Counted from the stretch's first letter, positions 14,717-24,203 are shown. The stretch is DNA of 43,909 nt from an uncultured Bacteroidales bacterium (GCA_946405435.1 CAMJHF010000020.1:1-43909), one strand, 5' to 3'. Numbers and translations are program-made. Notes: generated from the letters alone by a model not told the origin.

Positions 14717-16093
14717 ATGACTGCGGAACAGATAATCAGCCTGATTCACAGGGAGGTGAAGCCGGCCCTCGGCTGCACAGAGCCTATTGCGGTGGCGCTT
14801 GCCGCCGCCAAAGCCGTCGAAATCATCAACGAGAATTGCCGCTGCTGCCACGACTGGCGGCTGACTGCCGGCATTTCTCTTGACATTTCCGTGAGCGGTA
14901 ATATCCTCAAGAATGGCATGGGCGTGGGCATTCCGGGCACCGGGATGGTGGGACTTCCCGTGGCTGCGGCCCTGGGCGCCGTGTGCGGCAATTCGGCCAA
15001 GGGCCTTGAGGTCCTGGGCGACCTGACGCCGGCAGCCGTCCAGAGGGCCAAGGACCTGGTTGCCGAAGGCCGCGTGCACATAAGCGTGGCCGACACTCCC
15101 CACCTGCTCTACGTCAAGGCCACCGTCACCGTAGACGGAGGCGCCGTGGCCACCGCAGAGGTAGCCCCAAAGACCGATGTTTCACCCGGCACCTCCCCCG
15201 TCTCCGAGGCGGCCGCCCAGGCTTATGCGGTCATAGAGGACGACCACGACAGGATTGTCGAGACCAGTTTTGCCGACAAGGTGCTCATGTCCTCCGAATC
15301 CGCTGCTGCCGCCACAAGGCACACCGATTCAGACTACGACCTCACGGTCCGCGACATCTACGACTTTGCCTGCAGCGCCCCATTCGACAGCATCTCCTTC
15401 ATCCTCGAGGACAGGACACTCAACCTCGCCCTCGCAAAAGAGGGGCTCGAGGGCGACTACGGCCTAAAGGTCGGCAAGGCCATCCGGGAAAACCAGAAAG
15501 AAGTTTTCGGCGACGACTTCATGAGCTACGCCATGGGACTCACTGCCGCCGCGTCCGACGCCCGCATGGCCGGATGCACCCTCCCCGCTATGTCCAACTC
15601 TGGCAGCGGCAACCAGGGCATCACAGCCAGCATGCCCATAATAGCATATGCCCTGAAATACGGCATTGCCGATGAGCCGCTGGCCAGAGCGCTGATACTC
15701 AGCAACTTGGTAGCCATCCATATAAAGCACTACCTGGGCAAGCTGTCGGCCCTCTGCGGCTGCGTAGTGGCCTCCACCGGCTCGGCATGCGGCATAGTGT
15801 ACCTGCAGGGAGGCGGCTACGACGAGGTGTGCTACACCATCAAGAACATGGCCGGCAACATCACCGGAATGGTCTGCGACGGCGCCAAGGTCGGATGCGC
15901 TATGAAGGTGGCGTCCGGAGTGTCCTGCGCCGTGCAGTCGGCGGTGCTCGCTCTGCGCGGCACCTGCATACCCTCCACAGACGGCATCATCGAGGACGAT
16001 GTGGAGAAGACCATACGCAACGTGGGCGCAATCGGCTCGGCGGGCATGAAGACCACCGACCGCATGATACTCGACATAATGCTCTGCAAATAA
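14717..16093 (+). CDS. cyuA: L-cysteine desulfidase family protein (CyuA/YhaM, UPF0597)
   Basis: This 458-residue protein belongs to the serine dehydratase alpha-like / UPF0597 family, whose characterised members are oxygen-sensitive [4Fe-4S] L-cysteine desulfidases forming pyruvate, ammonia and sulfide. Visible hallmarks are ALGCTEPIAVALA with C20 (position of the active-site Cys), GMGVGIPGTGMVGLPVAAAL, SNSGSGNQGITASMP after C287, and LSALCGCVVASTGSACG (C347, C349, C358), which together give the expected cluster cysteines. The length is normal and there is no signal peptide, so it is cytoplasmic. It is the first gene of a five-gene unit, with rocD 21 bp downstream. An activity on serine or another beta-substituted amino acid cannot be excluded. 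Confidence 0.88.
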   Translation: MTAEQIISLIHREVKPALGCTEPIAVALAAAKAVEIINENCRCCHDWRLTAGISLDISVSGNILKNGMGVGIPGTGMVGLPVAAALGAVCGNSAKGLEVLGDLTPAAVQRAKDLVAEGRVHISVADTPHLLYVKATVTVDGGAVATAEVAPKTDVSPGTSPVSEAAAQAYAVIEDDHDRIVETSFADKVLMSSESAAAATRHTDSDYDLTVRDIYDFACSAPFDSISFILEDRTLNLALAKEGLEGDYGLKVGKAIRENQKEVFGDDFMSYAMGLTAAASDARMAGCTLPAMSNSGSGNQGITASMPIIAYALKYGIADEPLARALILSNLVAIHIKHYLGKLSALCGCVVASTGSACGIVYLQGGGYDEVCYTIKNMAGNITGMVCDGAKVGCAMKVASGVSCAVQSAVLALRGTCIPSTDGIIEDDVEKTIRNVGAIGSAGMKTTDRMILDIMLCK

Positions 16094-16114
16094 CCACCAA
16101 AACTAAATAACACA

Positions 16115-17344
16115 ATGAACCAGAAACTTTCCCCCGCCGACTACATCGCCATGGAAGAGCGCTACGGAGCCCACAACTACCATCCTCTTCCCGTGGTACT
16201 GGAGCGCGGACAGGGCGTCTTCGTATGGGATGTCGAGGGCAAGCGCTACTTCGACTTCCTCTCCGCCTATTCCGCCGTGAACCAGGGACACTGCCATCCC
16301 AAAATCGTCGAGGCCCTTTGCGAGCAAGCCCACAAGCTCTGCCTGACATCCCGCGCCTTCTACAACGACTGCCTGGGCCCCTACGAAAAAATGGCCACGC
16401 AATTCTTCGGCTACGACAAGCTGCTCCCCATGAATTCAGGGGCGGAAGCTGTGGAAACAGCCCTCAAGCTGGCCCGCCGATGGGGATACAAGGTCAAGGG
16501 GATACCCGAGAACGAAGCCCTCATAATTGTGTGCGACGGCAATTTCCACGGACGCACCATCACCATAGTCACCATGTCCTCGGACCCCGACAGCTATTCG
16601 CAGTACGGCCCCTTCACCCCCGGATTCATCCAGATTCCCTACAACGACACCGCGGCACTTGAAAAGGTGCTCGACGAAAAGGGCGACCGCGTGTGCGCTA
16701 TGCTGGTGGAGCCCATCCAGGGCGAGGCCGGAGTCTACGTTCCTTCGGACGGCTACATCAAGAAGTGCTACGACCTGTGCCATGCGCACAACGTGCTGTT
16801 CGTCGCCGACGAGGTGCAGACCGGAATAGGCCGCACCGGCCGCATGTTCGCCTGCGACCACGAAGGCGTGCGCCCCGACATGATAACCATAGGCAAGGCC
16901 CTGTCCGGAGGCGTCCTTCCGGTGTCCGCCGTCCTTGCCGACGACGAGATCATGCTGACCATACTCCCCGGCGAGCACGGCTCCACATTCGGCGGATTCC
17001 CCCTCGCGGCCAAGGTGGCCGTGGCGGCCCTCGAAGTCATACGTGACGAAAAGCTGACGGAAAATGCCGCCCGCCTTGGCGAAATATTCCGCGAGCAGAT
17101 AAGCTCGATCCGCTCCCCGTTCCTCAAGGCAGTGCGCGGCAAGGGCCTTCTGAACGCTGTCATCACCGAGCCGTCAGGCGGCATCGAGGCCTGGGACATC
17201 TGCCTGCGCCTCGCCGACAGGGGCCTTCTGGCCAAGCCTACCCACCGCCACATCATCCGCTTCGCGCCGCCTCTGGTAATCACCGAAGAGCAGCTGCTGG
17301 AAGCCACCGGCATCATAAAAGAAGTATTCGAAGAACTAGCATAA
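16115..17344 (+). CDS. rocD: Ornithine aminotransferase
   Basis: This 409-residue class III PLP-dependent aminotransferase converts L-ornithine and 2-oxoglutarate to glutamate 5-semialdehyde and glutamate. Signatures are [20 protein letters not shown], the [19 protein letters not shown] segment, [15 protein letters not shown], and [15 protein letters not shown], where K261 is the expected Schiff-base lysine. The N-terminal pattern and length are typical of RocD rather than of acetylornithine aminotransferase. The next gene, the dehydrogenase that consumes its product, begins 10 bp later, so ornithine is probably routed to glutamate (or to proline elsewhere). Confidence 0.93.
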   Translation: MNQKLSPADYIAMEERYGAHNYHPLPVVLERGQGVFVWDVEGKRYFDFLSAYSAVNQGHCHPKIVEALCEQAHKLCLTSRAFYNDCLGPYEKMATQFFGYDKLLPMNSGAEAVETALKLARRWGYKVKGIPENEALIIVCDGNFHGRTITIVTMSSDPDSYSQYGPFTPGFIQIPYNDTAALEKVLDEKGDRVCAMLVEPIQGEAGVYVPSDGYIKKCYDLCHAHNVLFVADEVQTGIGRTGRMFACDHEGVRPDMITIGKALSGGVLPVSAVLADDEIMLTILPGEHGSTFGGFPLAAKVAVAALEVIRDEKLTENAARLGEIFREQISSIRSPFLKAVRGKGLLNAVITEPSGGIEAWDICLRLADRGLLAKPTHRHIIRFAPPLVITEEQLLEATGIIKEVFEELA

Positions 17345-17354
17345 AACCACATCT

Positions 17355-18980
17355 ATGAATAACGCAGTAATCCAATTCCCCCTGCCCCAGAACGAGCCCG
17401 TAAAGGCATATCTGGAAGGCTCCCCCGAGCGCAAGGCCCTGGAGGCCGAGCTTGAGCGCCAGTACAACACCGTCCTCGACATACCCCTCATAATAGGAGG
17501 CAAGGAAATCCGCACCGGCGATACCGCCACCGTGGTCTGCCCCCACGAGCACGGCCACGTACTGGCCACCTACCACCGCGCCGGCGAAAAAGAGATACGC
17601 ATGGCCATCGACGCCGCCATGCAGGCACGCAAGCAGTGGAGCGAAACTCCCTGGACCACCCGCGCCGCGATAGTGCTCAAATGCGCCGAGCTGCTGGCCA
17701 CCAAATACCGTCCCATCCTCAACGCCGCATGCATGCTGGGCCAGTCCAAGAACATCTACCAGGCCGAAATCGACTCCGCCTGCGAGACCATCGACTTCTT
17801 CCGCTACAACGTGCACTACGCGTCCAAGATATACGCCATGCAGCCCAAAGACGGCGCCGGCAACCTCAACCACACCGAATTCCGGCCCCTGGAGGGCTTC
17901 GTGCTGGCGGTGACCCCGTTCAACTTCACGTCAATAGCCTCCAACCTTTGCATGACGCCGGTCCTCATGGGCAACGTGGCCGTGTGGAAGCCTTCCAGCA
18001 CCGCCACCCTGTCCAACTACTACCTCATGAAGCTCTACAAAGAGGCTGGCCTCCCCGACGGAGTCATCAACTTCCTGCCCGGCAGCGGCGCCCTCATAGG
18101 CAAGGTGGCCACCGAATCCAAGTGGTTTGCCGGCATACACTTCACAGGCTCCACCGGCACCTTCGGCAGCCTCTGGAAGCTGGCGGTCGAGAATCTGGAC
18201 CGTTACGTCAGCTACCCGCGCCTGGTGGGCGAAACCGGCGGCAAGGACTTCATCTTCGTACATCCTTCCGCACAAGTCAAGCCCGTAGCCACTGCCGCCT
18301 TCTGCGGCGCCTTCGAATTCCAGGGTCAGAAATGCTCCGCAGCCTCGAGGATGTACGTTCCCAAGAGCCTGTGGCCCGCAGTGCTGGAACAGATGAAACA
18401 GTTCGCCTCCGAGGTCAAGACGGGAAGCGTGATGGACCCCTCCAACTACATCAATGCAGTAATAGACGAAGCGTCCTGGAACAAGATAGACGGCTACCTC
18501 ACCTGCGCCGAGCAGTCCCCCGACGCCCGGATAGTGCTTGGCGGAGGCCGCGACAAGAGCGTAGGCTACTTTGTGGAGCCCACGGTGATCGAAACCACCG
18601 ACCCTCACTTCAAGACCATGGAGGAAGAGATTTTCGGCCCCGTGCTCACGGTGTATCCCTATGACGACGACAAGGTGGACGAGGCGGTGCGCCTGTGCGA
18701 CACCACATCGCCCTACGGTCTCACCGGCGCCGTGTTCGGACAGGACCGCATGGCGGTGGAGCGCATAACCGGACAGCTGCGCTATGCTGCCGGCAACTTC
18801 TACATCAACGACAAACCCACAGGTGCCGTGGTGGGCATGCAACCGTTCGGCGGAGCACGCGCGAGCGGCACCAACGACAAGGCGGGCGGCGAGTTCAACC
18901 TCATCCGCTGGGTAATCCCCAGAGTGATAAAGGAGACGCTTGTCTCGCCCGAAGACTACAGATACTCATACATGAAATGA
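17355..18980 (+). CDS. pruA: L-glutamate gamma-semialdehyde dehydrogenase (1-pyrroline-5-carboxylate dehydrogenase)
   Basis: This 541-residue NAD-dependent aldehyde dehydrogenase oxidises glutamate 5-semialdehyde to glutamate. The N-terminal PLPQNEPVKAYLEGSPER is typical of stand-alone P5C dehydrogenases. Catalytic features are GFVLAVTPFNFTSIASNL (cofactor region), LVGETGGKDF with the general-base Glu, and GAFEFQGQKCSAASRMY with catalytic C327. FGGARASGTNDKAGG lies near the C-terminus. There is no PRODH domain, so it is not a bifunctional PutA. It follows rocD and completes ornithine-to-glutamate catabolism. Its stop (TGA 18978-18980) overlaps the dsbD start in ATGA. Confidence 0.94.
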   Translation: MNNAVIQFPLPQNEPVKAYLEGSPERKALEAELERQYNTVLDIPLIIGGKEIRTGDTATVVCPHEHGHVLATYHRAGEKEIRMAIDAAMQARKQWSETPWTTRAAIVLKCAELLATKYRPILNAACMLGQSKNIYQAEIDSACETIDFFRYNVHYASKIYAMQPKDGAGNLNHTEFRPLEGFVLAVTPFNFTSIASNLCMTPVLMGNVAVWKPSSTATLSNYYLMKLYKEAGLPDGVINFLPGSGALIGKVATESKWFAGIHFTGSTGTFGSLWKLAVENLDRYVSYPRLVGETGGKDFIFVHPSAQVKPVATAAFCGAFEFQGQKCSAASRMYVPKSLWPAVLEQMKQFASEVKTGSVMDPSNYINAVIDEASWNKIDGYLTCAEQSPDARIVLGGGRDKSVGYFVEPTVIETTDPHFKTMEEEIFGPVLTVYPYDDDKVDEAVRLCDTTSPYGLTGAVFGQDRMAVERITGQLRYAAGNFYINDKPTGAVVGMQPFGGARASGTNDKAGGEFNLIRWVIPRVIKETLVSPEDYRYSYMK

Positions 18981-20881
18981 AAGCAGAAGCAAGAAAGACA
19001 CTGATAATCCTGGCCGCACTGCTCCCGCTGGTCCTTCCGGCGGCAGCCCAGCCTGTCTCTTGGACTGTAAGCGCTTCAAAGGCAGGCAAGAACGTCTACG
19101 AGATCAAAGCCGTTGGCGAACTCAAGGACGGATGGCACATCTACGACCTGCAGGAGTACCCGGGAGGGCCCAACTGCACCGTTTTTGAAATAGGCGGCGA
19201 CAACTTGGAACCCGAAGGGAGCCCGCGCATCACCTCCGCCACCAAACGCGGATTCGACGACATATTCGGCATGGAAATCGGCACCTGCGACAGTCCCGTC
19301 ACCATAGTCCAGAACGTGCGTGTGCTCAAGGACGGCCCGTGCGACGTTGACGTTCACCTCGAATGGCAGGCCTGCAACGACGGCAGCTGCATGCCACCAC
19401 AGGACTACGACACCGTGGTGCAGGTGGAGGGCAGGGGCATAGCATCAGAGGGAGCAGGCTCGCTGTGGAGCCTCATTATCGAGGCTGTGCTCTGGGGGCT
19501 ACTCATGCTTCTGACGCCCTGCGTGTTCCCAATGGTGCCCATGACAGTGTCTTTCTTCCTCAAGCAGAGCGGAACGCCTGCCGCTGGCAGGTTCAAGGCC
19601 CTGATGTACGGAGTTTTCATCGTGCTGCTGTACACCGTCCCGATATCTCTGATCATCGGCATCACCTGGATTTTCGGCGGCAGCACCGTGACGGCGGACA
19701 TATTCAACTGGCTTTCCACCCACTGGCTGCCCAACATCATCTTCTTCTTGATTTTCATGGTGTTCGCGGCATCGTTCTTCGGGGCGTTCGAGATTGTGCT
19801 GCCCAGCAAATGGACCAACAGCGCCGACCGCAACAGCGACCGCGGCGGCCTGGGCGGAGTGTTTTTCCTTGCACTCACGCTGGTGCTGGTGAGTTTCAGC
19901 TGCACGGGGCCCATAGTGGGGACGGTGCTCATCAAGAGCACTCAGGGAGAGTTCTGGACGCCAATGGTCACCATGCTGGCGTTCAGCGTGGCGTTCGCAC
20001 TGCCGTTCGCCCTTCTTGCCTTCTTCCCTTCGGTGCTCAAGAAACTGCCCAAGAGCGGCGGCTGGCTCAACAGCGTCAAGGTGGTGCTGGGGTTCGTGGA
20101 AATAGCCCTCGGCCTCAAGTTCCTGTCGGTGGCAGACCAGACCTATCACTGGCACCTGCTCGACAGGGAGGTGTACCTGGCCATCTGGATAGTGTGCTTT
20201 ACGCTGCTTGGATTCTACCTGCTGGGCAAGATACGCTTCAAGTACGACAGCCCTGTGGAGCACATCGGCGTAGGACGCCTGGCGCTGGTAATCATCGACT
20301 TCGCTTTCGTGGTATACATGATTCCGGGCATGTGGGGCGCCCCTCTCAAGGCCCTGAGCGGCTACCTGCCACCGCTGGAAACCCAGGACTTCGTGCTGGG
20401 ACAGGGAGGCCCGCAGGCGCCGGTGCAGGCGGCCCCGGAAGCTCAATTGCCCGGCATTGTGGACATGCCGCACGGGCTCAGCGCCTACACCGGTCTCGAG
20501 GAGGGACTCGAGGCGGCCAGGGCTCAGGGCAAGAATGTATTCGTGGACATTACCGGCCACGGATGCGTCAACTGCCGCGAGATGGAAGCCCGCGTGTGGA
20601 GCGATCCGGAAGTGCTCCGCAGGCTCAGGGACAACTTCGTGATGGTGGCCCTGTTCGTGGACGACAAAACCCGGCTGCCCGAAGACAAATGGGTTACCAA
20701 CGACAACGGAAAGGCGCTCAAAGACGTGGGACGCGTGAACTCATACATAGCCCTGAAGCGCTTCGGCGTGAATTCACAGCCCAATTACTTTATCCTCGAC
20801 CCGGAGGGCAACATCATCTCCGGACCACGCGGATACAATCTTGACATTCCCGGATTCACGCAATTTCTTGACGGAAACTAA
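18977..20881 (+). CDS. dsbD: Protein-disulfide reductase DsbD (thiol:disulfide interchange protein)
   Basis: This 634-residue membrane protein carries electrons from cytoplasmic thioredoxin to periplasmic thiol proteins. All three modules are present. A signal peptide and an N-terminal beta-sandwich (DsbC/DsbD-alpha type) come first, with the cysteine pair C133/C138 in WQACNDGSCMP. A polytopic core follows, with the paired redox cysteines C182 (LTPCVFPM) and C309 (SFSCTGPIVG). The C-terminal thioredoxin-like domain has C530-V-N-C533 (GHGCVNCREME) and a cis-Pro region NSQPNYFILD. The start at 18977 is chosen because it overlaps the pruA stop (ATGA) and opens the signal peptide. A long in-frame extension inside pruA is rejected. 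A small EF-hand gene follows after 19 bp. Confidence 0.94.
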   Translation: MKAEARKTLIILAALLPLVLPAAAQPVSWTVSASKAGKNVYEIKAVGELKDGWHIYDLQEYPGGPNCTVFEIGGDNLEPEGSPRITSATKRGFDDIFGMEIGTCDSPVTIVQNVRVLKDGPCDVDVHLEWQACNDGSCMPPQDYDTVVQVEGRGIASEGAGSLWSLIIEAVLWGLLMLLTPCVFPMVPMTVSFFLKQSGTPAAGRFKALMYGVFIVLLYTVPISLIIGITWIFGGSTVTADIFNWLSTHWLPNIIFFLIFMVFAASFFGAFEIVLPSKWTNSADRNSDRGGLGGVFFLALTLVLVSFSCTGPIVGTVLIKSTQGEFWTPMVTMLAFSVAFALPFALLAFFPSVLKKLPKSGGWLNSVKVVLGFVEIALGLKFLSVADQTYHWHLLDREVYLAIWIVCFTLLGFYLLGKIRFKYDSPVEHIGVGRLALVIIDFAFVVYMIPGMWGAPLKALSGYLPPLETQDFVLGQGGPQAPVQAAPEAQLPGIVDMPHGLSAYTGLEEGLEAARAQGKNVFVDITGHGCVNCREMEARVWSDPEVLRRLRDNFVMVALFVDDKTRLPEDKWVTNDNGKALKDVGRVNSYIALKRFGVNSQPNYFILDPEGNIISGPRGYNLDIPGFTQFLDGN

Positions 20882-20900
20882 TCCTTTAAAAATAAAGAAT

Positions 20901-21200
20901 ATGGAAGCAGAAAACATCAAAGATCCCCGCGATCTGAACGGCGACGGCAAAGTGACCATCGACGAGAAAATCAAGTACGTAGCAGGCAAGGCCGGCGAGA
21001 AAATCTCCGAGGTTGCCGAAGATGTGAAGGAAGGAGCCAAGAAGCTCTACGACAAGGCCGCCCCCAAGGCCAAGGAAGCCCTGGCCGAGGCCAAGACCAA
21101 ACTGGACGGCCTCAAAGACAAAATCGACGACAAGATCGAAGAGAAGAAAGCTGCCAAAAAGGCCGCCAAGGAAACAGCCAAAGAAGAGAACGAAGCATAA
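20901..21200 (+). CDS. Small Lys/Ala-rich protein with an N-terminal EF-hand
   Basis: This 99-residue cytoplasmic protein begins with an EF-hand-like loop (DLNGDGKVTIDE, residues about 11-22; Ca2+ ligand positions 1, 3, 5, 9 and 12 occupied by D, N, D, T and E). The remainder is one long amphipathic or coiled helix of repeated K/A/E patterns (VAGKAGEKISEVAEDVKEGA, then KLDGLKDKIDDKIEEKKAAK). The helical part resembles YtxH/late-embryogenesis-type stress proteins in composition only. It is the last gene of the cyuA operon, 19 bp after dsbD and followed by a strong terminator. The function is unknown. Confidence 0.8.
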   Translation: MEAENIKDPRDLNGDGKVTIDEKIKYVAGKAGEKISEVAEDVKEGAKKLYDKAAPKAKEALAEAKTKLDGLKDKIDDKIEEKKAAKKAAKETAKEENEA

Positions 21201-21270
21201 GGCAAGGTGCCCGTTCTTGCCGGGGACCATGCCCGGCAAAGGGCCTCCCGTCGCCTTCTGCGGCGTATTA

Positions 21271-21316
21271 ACGGGCAAGGTGTAAGCCTATTTTCTACAC
21301 CTTGCCCGTATTTTTT
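21271..21316 (+). terminator. Rho-independent terminator of the cyuA-dsbD operon
   Basis: A perfect 14-bp stem (ACGGGCAAGGTGTA / TACACCTTGCCCGT) with an 11-nt loop (21285-21295) is followed by A and six T (21311-21316). It ends the plus-strand unit 14717-21200. Confidence 0.92.
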
Positions 21317-21395
21317 GTCTCCGGCGCCGGGCCTGTCAATTCTTACCTTAAAACAAACAACTCCCCAAAGCCCCGCCACCTCCGGCCCGCCCCCC

Positions 21396-21645
21396 AGGCC
21401 TAAACTTGGCGGTTTTGGGCCCGCAGACGCTAATCGCCCGATCAATGGGCCTGAATTTGGCGGTTTCGGGCCCGCAGAGGCGAATCACCTGGCCAACGGG
21501 CCTGAATTTGACGGTTTTGGGCCCACAGACACGCAACGCCAAAACAACTGGCCTAAATATGGCTGTTTCGGGCCCACCGACGCTAATCGTCCGACCAACG
21601 GGCCTGAATTTGGCGGTTTCGGGCCCGGGAAGGCGAATTAATTGG
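21396..21645. repeat. Tandem array, 51-bp unit, 5 copies, GGGCCC-rich
   Basis: Units start (A/G/T)GGCCT at 21396, 21447, 21498, 21549 and 21600, exactly 51 bp apart, with core (T/G)GGCGGTTT(C/T)GGGCCC. GGGCC and GGCCC within each unit can pair. The core at 21408-21422 is the exact reverse complement of 42565-42579 in the last array of the window. It is non-coding. Confidence 0.9.
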
Positions 21646-21695
21646 CGAGGCGAGGGTCTGTTGAGTTTGAGGGCCGTAGGAGCGAAACGTACACA

Positions 21696-21745
21696 AAAGA
21701 AAAGGGTGATTAAAAGACAAAAATCTTTTAATCACCCTTTTCTTT
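21696..21745. terminator. Bidirectional Rho-independent terminator
   Basis: A perfect 22-bp inverted repeat (21696-21717 with 21724-21745) surrounds the loop CAAAAA. T-rich tracts flank it in both directions. It lies 16 bp beyond the last gene of the minus-strand SusC operon (stop at 21762) and can also stop plus-strand transcription. Confidence 0.85.
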
Positions 21746-21761
21746 CTTTGTTTGGTGCCCT

Positions 21762-22151
21762 TTAGGCTATTAGCAAGCCTGCCGGGTCATACAGTACTGA
21801 TTGTTCTACCTTTGATGACTGCCCTTCAGGTGATGTCTCTTCTTTCATGACTATATTTCCTAAATCCGCATTGTAATAAAACGGACCGAGTACTTGAGTT
21901 TCAAAACCGAGAAATGAGAAATCCAGATAATACCCCGATGGTATATCTATAGAGAAGTAACCATTAATTGCCGTTATGGTGCCATAATTAGCAGGAAGAT
22001 TCAAATTATTTCTTGCCTTTATTTCGAACGCAGGCCAAGAAATTGTTTCATATTCTTGGCATACATAGCCGGTTATGTTAACCATATACTGACCATGTAA
22101 TGTTTGACAAAAGCAAAATGCAATTATCAAAGATAAAACCAATCTTTTCAT
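21762..22151 (-). CDS. Secreted carboxypeptidase-regulatory-like (beta-sandwich) protein
   Basis: This 129-residue protein has a signal peptide (MKRLVLSLIIAFCFCQTLHG). The mature part reads as one CarboxypepD_reg-like beta-sandwich: VNITGYVCQEYE, then TITAINGYFSIDIPSGYYLD, FSFLGFETQVLG and ADLGNIVMKEE. This is the same type of domain found at the N-terminus of SusC proteins, here as a stand-alone protein. It is the last gene of the operon, 5 bp after the BACON lipoprotein gene and just before a strong terminator. It is visibly more AT-rich than its neighbours, which may mark later acquisition. A role at the cell surface is inferred, not shown. Confidence 0.7.
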   Translation of the reverse strand: MKRLVLSLIIAFCFCQTLHGQYMVNITGYVCQEYETISWPAFEIKARNNLNLPANYGTITAINGYFSIDIPSGYYLDFSFLGFETQVLGPFYYNADLGNIVMKEETSPEGQSSKVEQSVLYDPAGLLIA

Positions 22152-22156
22152 CTTAT

Positions 22157-24184
22157 CTACTCAACGGGGGTGATAGTAATATTTGATGTATGGCCATCAC
22201 GGAAATAATAAACAGATGAATCGAACCCGCCCTTGAAGGTGCTGATCTGCCCCGTAGTGGTATTCTTGGCTGTCAGGTCAAACTCCACGCGTGAATCTGT
22301 GAACGTGACAGAGCCTCCGTTAATGAGGAACTTCGTCCCAGTATAAGAGTTTGTTATATAGCTTCTGGCCGTTGGCAAGAGTGTCTGCGGACCGGGCTCG
22401 TTGGAGAAGGTGTACGTACCTGCAGGTACAGGGGTGCCGCAATAACGATTATTCAAGGCATTTTTCTCATAAACCCATTCTTTGTCCGTGTTGATAGTAA
22501 CGTTAACCGAGAGGTTATCATTCACGACGGTCCACTGGACCCAGAATGTACTGTTATTCTCGGGCAGACCGAATTTAGGGCCATACCATATACCCATGTA
22601 GGAAGGATTGAAGCCGCCGGAGGTAATGACGAACGCATCTTCATCAGGACAAGCCATCATACCCGGCTGGGCATCGGGGACAGCCAGCGTGACCACGGGA
22701 TTCCAGTCATAGGTGGCAAGGTCATTCATGATGGGATTTCCGTCTTGATCGTAGGTCCAGTAGCCCTCAGCATCAAGCACGTAGGCTTGTGTGGTAACAT
22801 TGGACGTGACCGCAAAGGTGTACCTCCCGTCCTCTTCCTTGGTGATGGTGAGAGTAGGGGCGCTATTGAGTTTGAAAGCATTTTGCTCAATGGTATTTCC
22901 GCTCATCTTGAAGGTTCCGGGAGTTGTTTCGACGTAGCCCGTGTTTGCGGAATAGAAGTCGATATCCTTGTAGGTAAAGGTCCCTGTAGGAAGGCCGCTG
23001 CCGGCTGCTCCGGAATCGGTAACTACTTGGAAATCAACATAACTTATGTGATCATCGGTGCTGCCGGACGGGTCGGAACTAAAGACCAGCGTTATGTCCC
23101 AGATAAAGTTGTTGCCTGCATAATAAGTGTAGTAGTTGCCATAGCTGGGAACGCTGAATGCATTGGCTCCGAAGTTGTCCTTGGCGACGGCGCCAAGAGG
23201 ACCGTTGTAGGTAAAGACGTGAATCCTCTGCGTGTCGTCCAGCAGCGAAGCAGTGACTGAATAGTTGTCGCCCTGGCCGGAGACTACAACCTCACCATCG
23301 ATTACGGGAACATCCACTCCACCCTGGGTGAACTTGGTGACGTTGCTGCCGATCAGGCTGAAGGTCTTGTCCGCAAAATTGGCTGCCGCATCGGGACCGT
23401 AAGTGCCGGCAGGCACGGTCGCAGGGTCGATTTCACCTTCTGCGGGATTGGAGTTGAGCACAAGCTCCACGCTGCCGTACTGGGTAGCGAACTTGAGCAG
23501 GTACTGGCCGAATGTGGTGTAGCCCTCCTCTTGGTCATAGATGAATTCCTTGTTGCCGAGATAGGTGACTTTAGGCTCCGACATTTCGCCGGACTCGGGA
23601 TCCTGCTTGACAGTAAGATAGATGGTGTGCTTGACGATGACGATGGATACCGTACCTTCACGGACGGAAGCACCGTCATTCCGGGCGACAGCGAGCTTGA
23701 CGCTGGAAGTGCCCATGGCTCCGGGAGAAATCCAGTCGACTGAAGATGTGACTTTGTCGGGCTGGGCGCTCACGGGGAACTCAATCTCCTGTGCCATGTA
23801 ATTCACGCTCACCTCAGCGCTTTCGGATGTCTCGCCCACGGCTTCCTGGGTGACTGTCACAGTCTCGCTTGCGGTACCGGCCTTGATGGTAATCTGGCCG
23901 CTGCGGGAAGCGTTGGCGGAATTGGTCTGGACGGAGACCTTGACGGTGGCCGTTCCGGCCGCTCCGCTGGTCTTGTCGATGGAGATGAAGGAACTGCCTT
24001 CCGTGACGCTTGCAGTCCATTCTGCATTGGAAGTAAAGACAAGGTCATAGCTCTTCTCTTCCCATGCCGCCTGGATGGTGCTGCCGGTAGAGAGGGTAAT
24101 CTTGTCGGGAATTACTTCCTTTTTGCAACTGCCGGCCAGAACGGCTGCGGCCAAAGTTGCGAAAATCAACAGATACTTTTTCAT
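22157..24184 (-). CDS. BACON-domain surface lipoprotein
   Basis: This 675-residue lipoprotein has the signal MKKYLLIFATLAAAVLAGSC (lipobox LAGSC). Residues about 30-115 form a BACON domain (WTASVTEGSSFISIDKTSGA, then TVKVSVQTNSANASRSGQIT and VTVTQEA), and a second degenerate copy probably covers about 125-195. BACON domains are common spacers or binding modules of Bacteroidota surface proteins. The remaining 470 residues are beta-rich, with two related-looking segments that begin VPAGTYGPD and PVPAGTYTF. No catalytic motif is seen. It lies 32 bp after the inactive protease gene with a possible internal promoter (24204-24211). A role as a surface binding protein for the operon's substrate is inferred from context. 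Confidence 0.85.
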   Translation of the reverse strand: MKKYLLIFATLAAAVLAGSCKKEVIPDKITLSTGSTIQAAWEEKSYDLVFTSNAEWTASVTEGSSFISIDKTSGAAGTATVKVSVQTNSANASRSGQITIKAGTASETVTVTQEAVGETSESAEVSVNYMAQEIEFPVSAQPDKVTSSVDWISPGAMGTSSVKLAVARNDGASVREGTVSIVIVKHTIYLTVKQDPESGEMSEPKVTYLGNKEFIYDQEEGYTTFGQYLLKFATQYGSVELVLNSNPAEGEIDPATVPAGTYGPDAAANFADKTFSLIGSNVTKFTQGGVDVPVIDGEVVVSGQGDNYSVTASLLDDTQRIHVFTYNGPLGAVAKDNFGANAFSVPSYGNYYTYYAGNNFIWDITLVFSSDPSGSTDDHISYVDFQVVTDSGAAGSGLPTGTFTYKDIDFYSANTGYVETTPGTFKMSGNTIEQNAFKLNSAPTLTITKEEDGRYTFAVTSNVTTQAYVLDAEGYWTYDQDGNPIMNDLATYDWNPVVTLAVPDAQPGMMACPDEDAFVITSGGFNPSYMGIWYGPKFGLPENNSTFWVQWTVVNDNLSVNVTINTDKEWVYEKNALNNRYCGTPVPAGTYTFSNEPGPQTLLPTARSYITNSYTGTKFLINGGSVTFTDSRVEFDLTAKNTTTGQISTFKGGFDSSVYYFRDGHTSNITITPVE

Positions 24185-24203
24185 ACTGATAGAGATTAAA
24201 AAT

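Noticed and set aside
18695..18976. N-terminal extension of DsbD by 94 codons
   Set aside because: It lies inside the pruA coding region, removes the signal peptide from the N-terminus and gives a His/Arg-rich shadow sequence.
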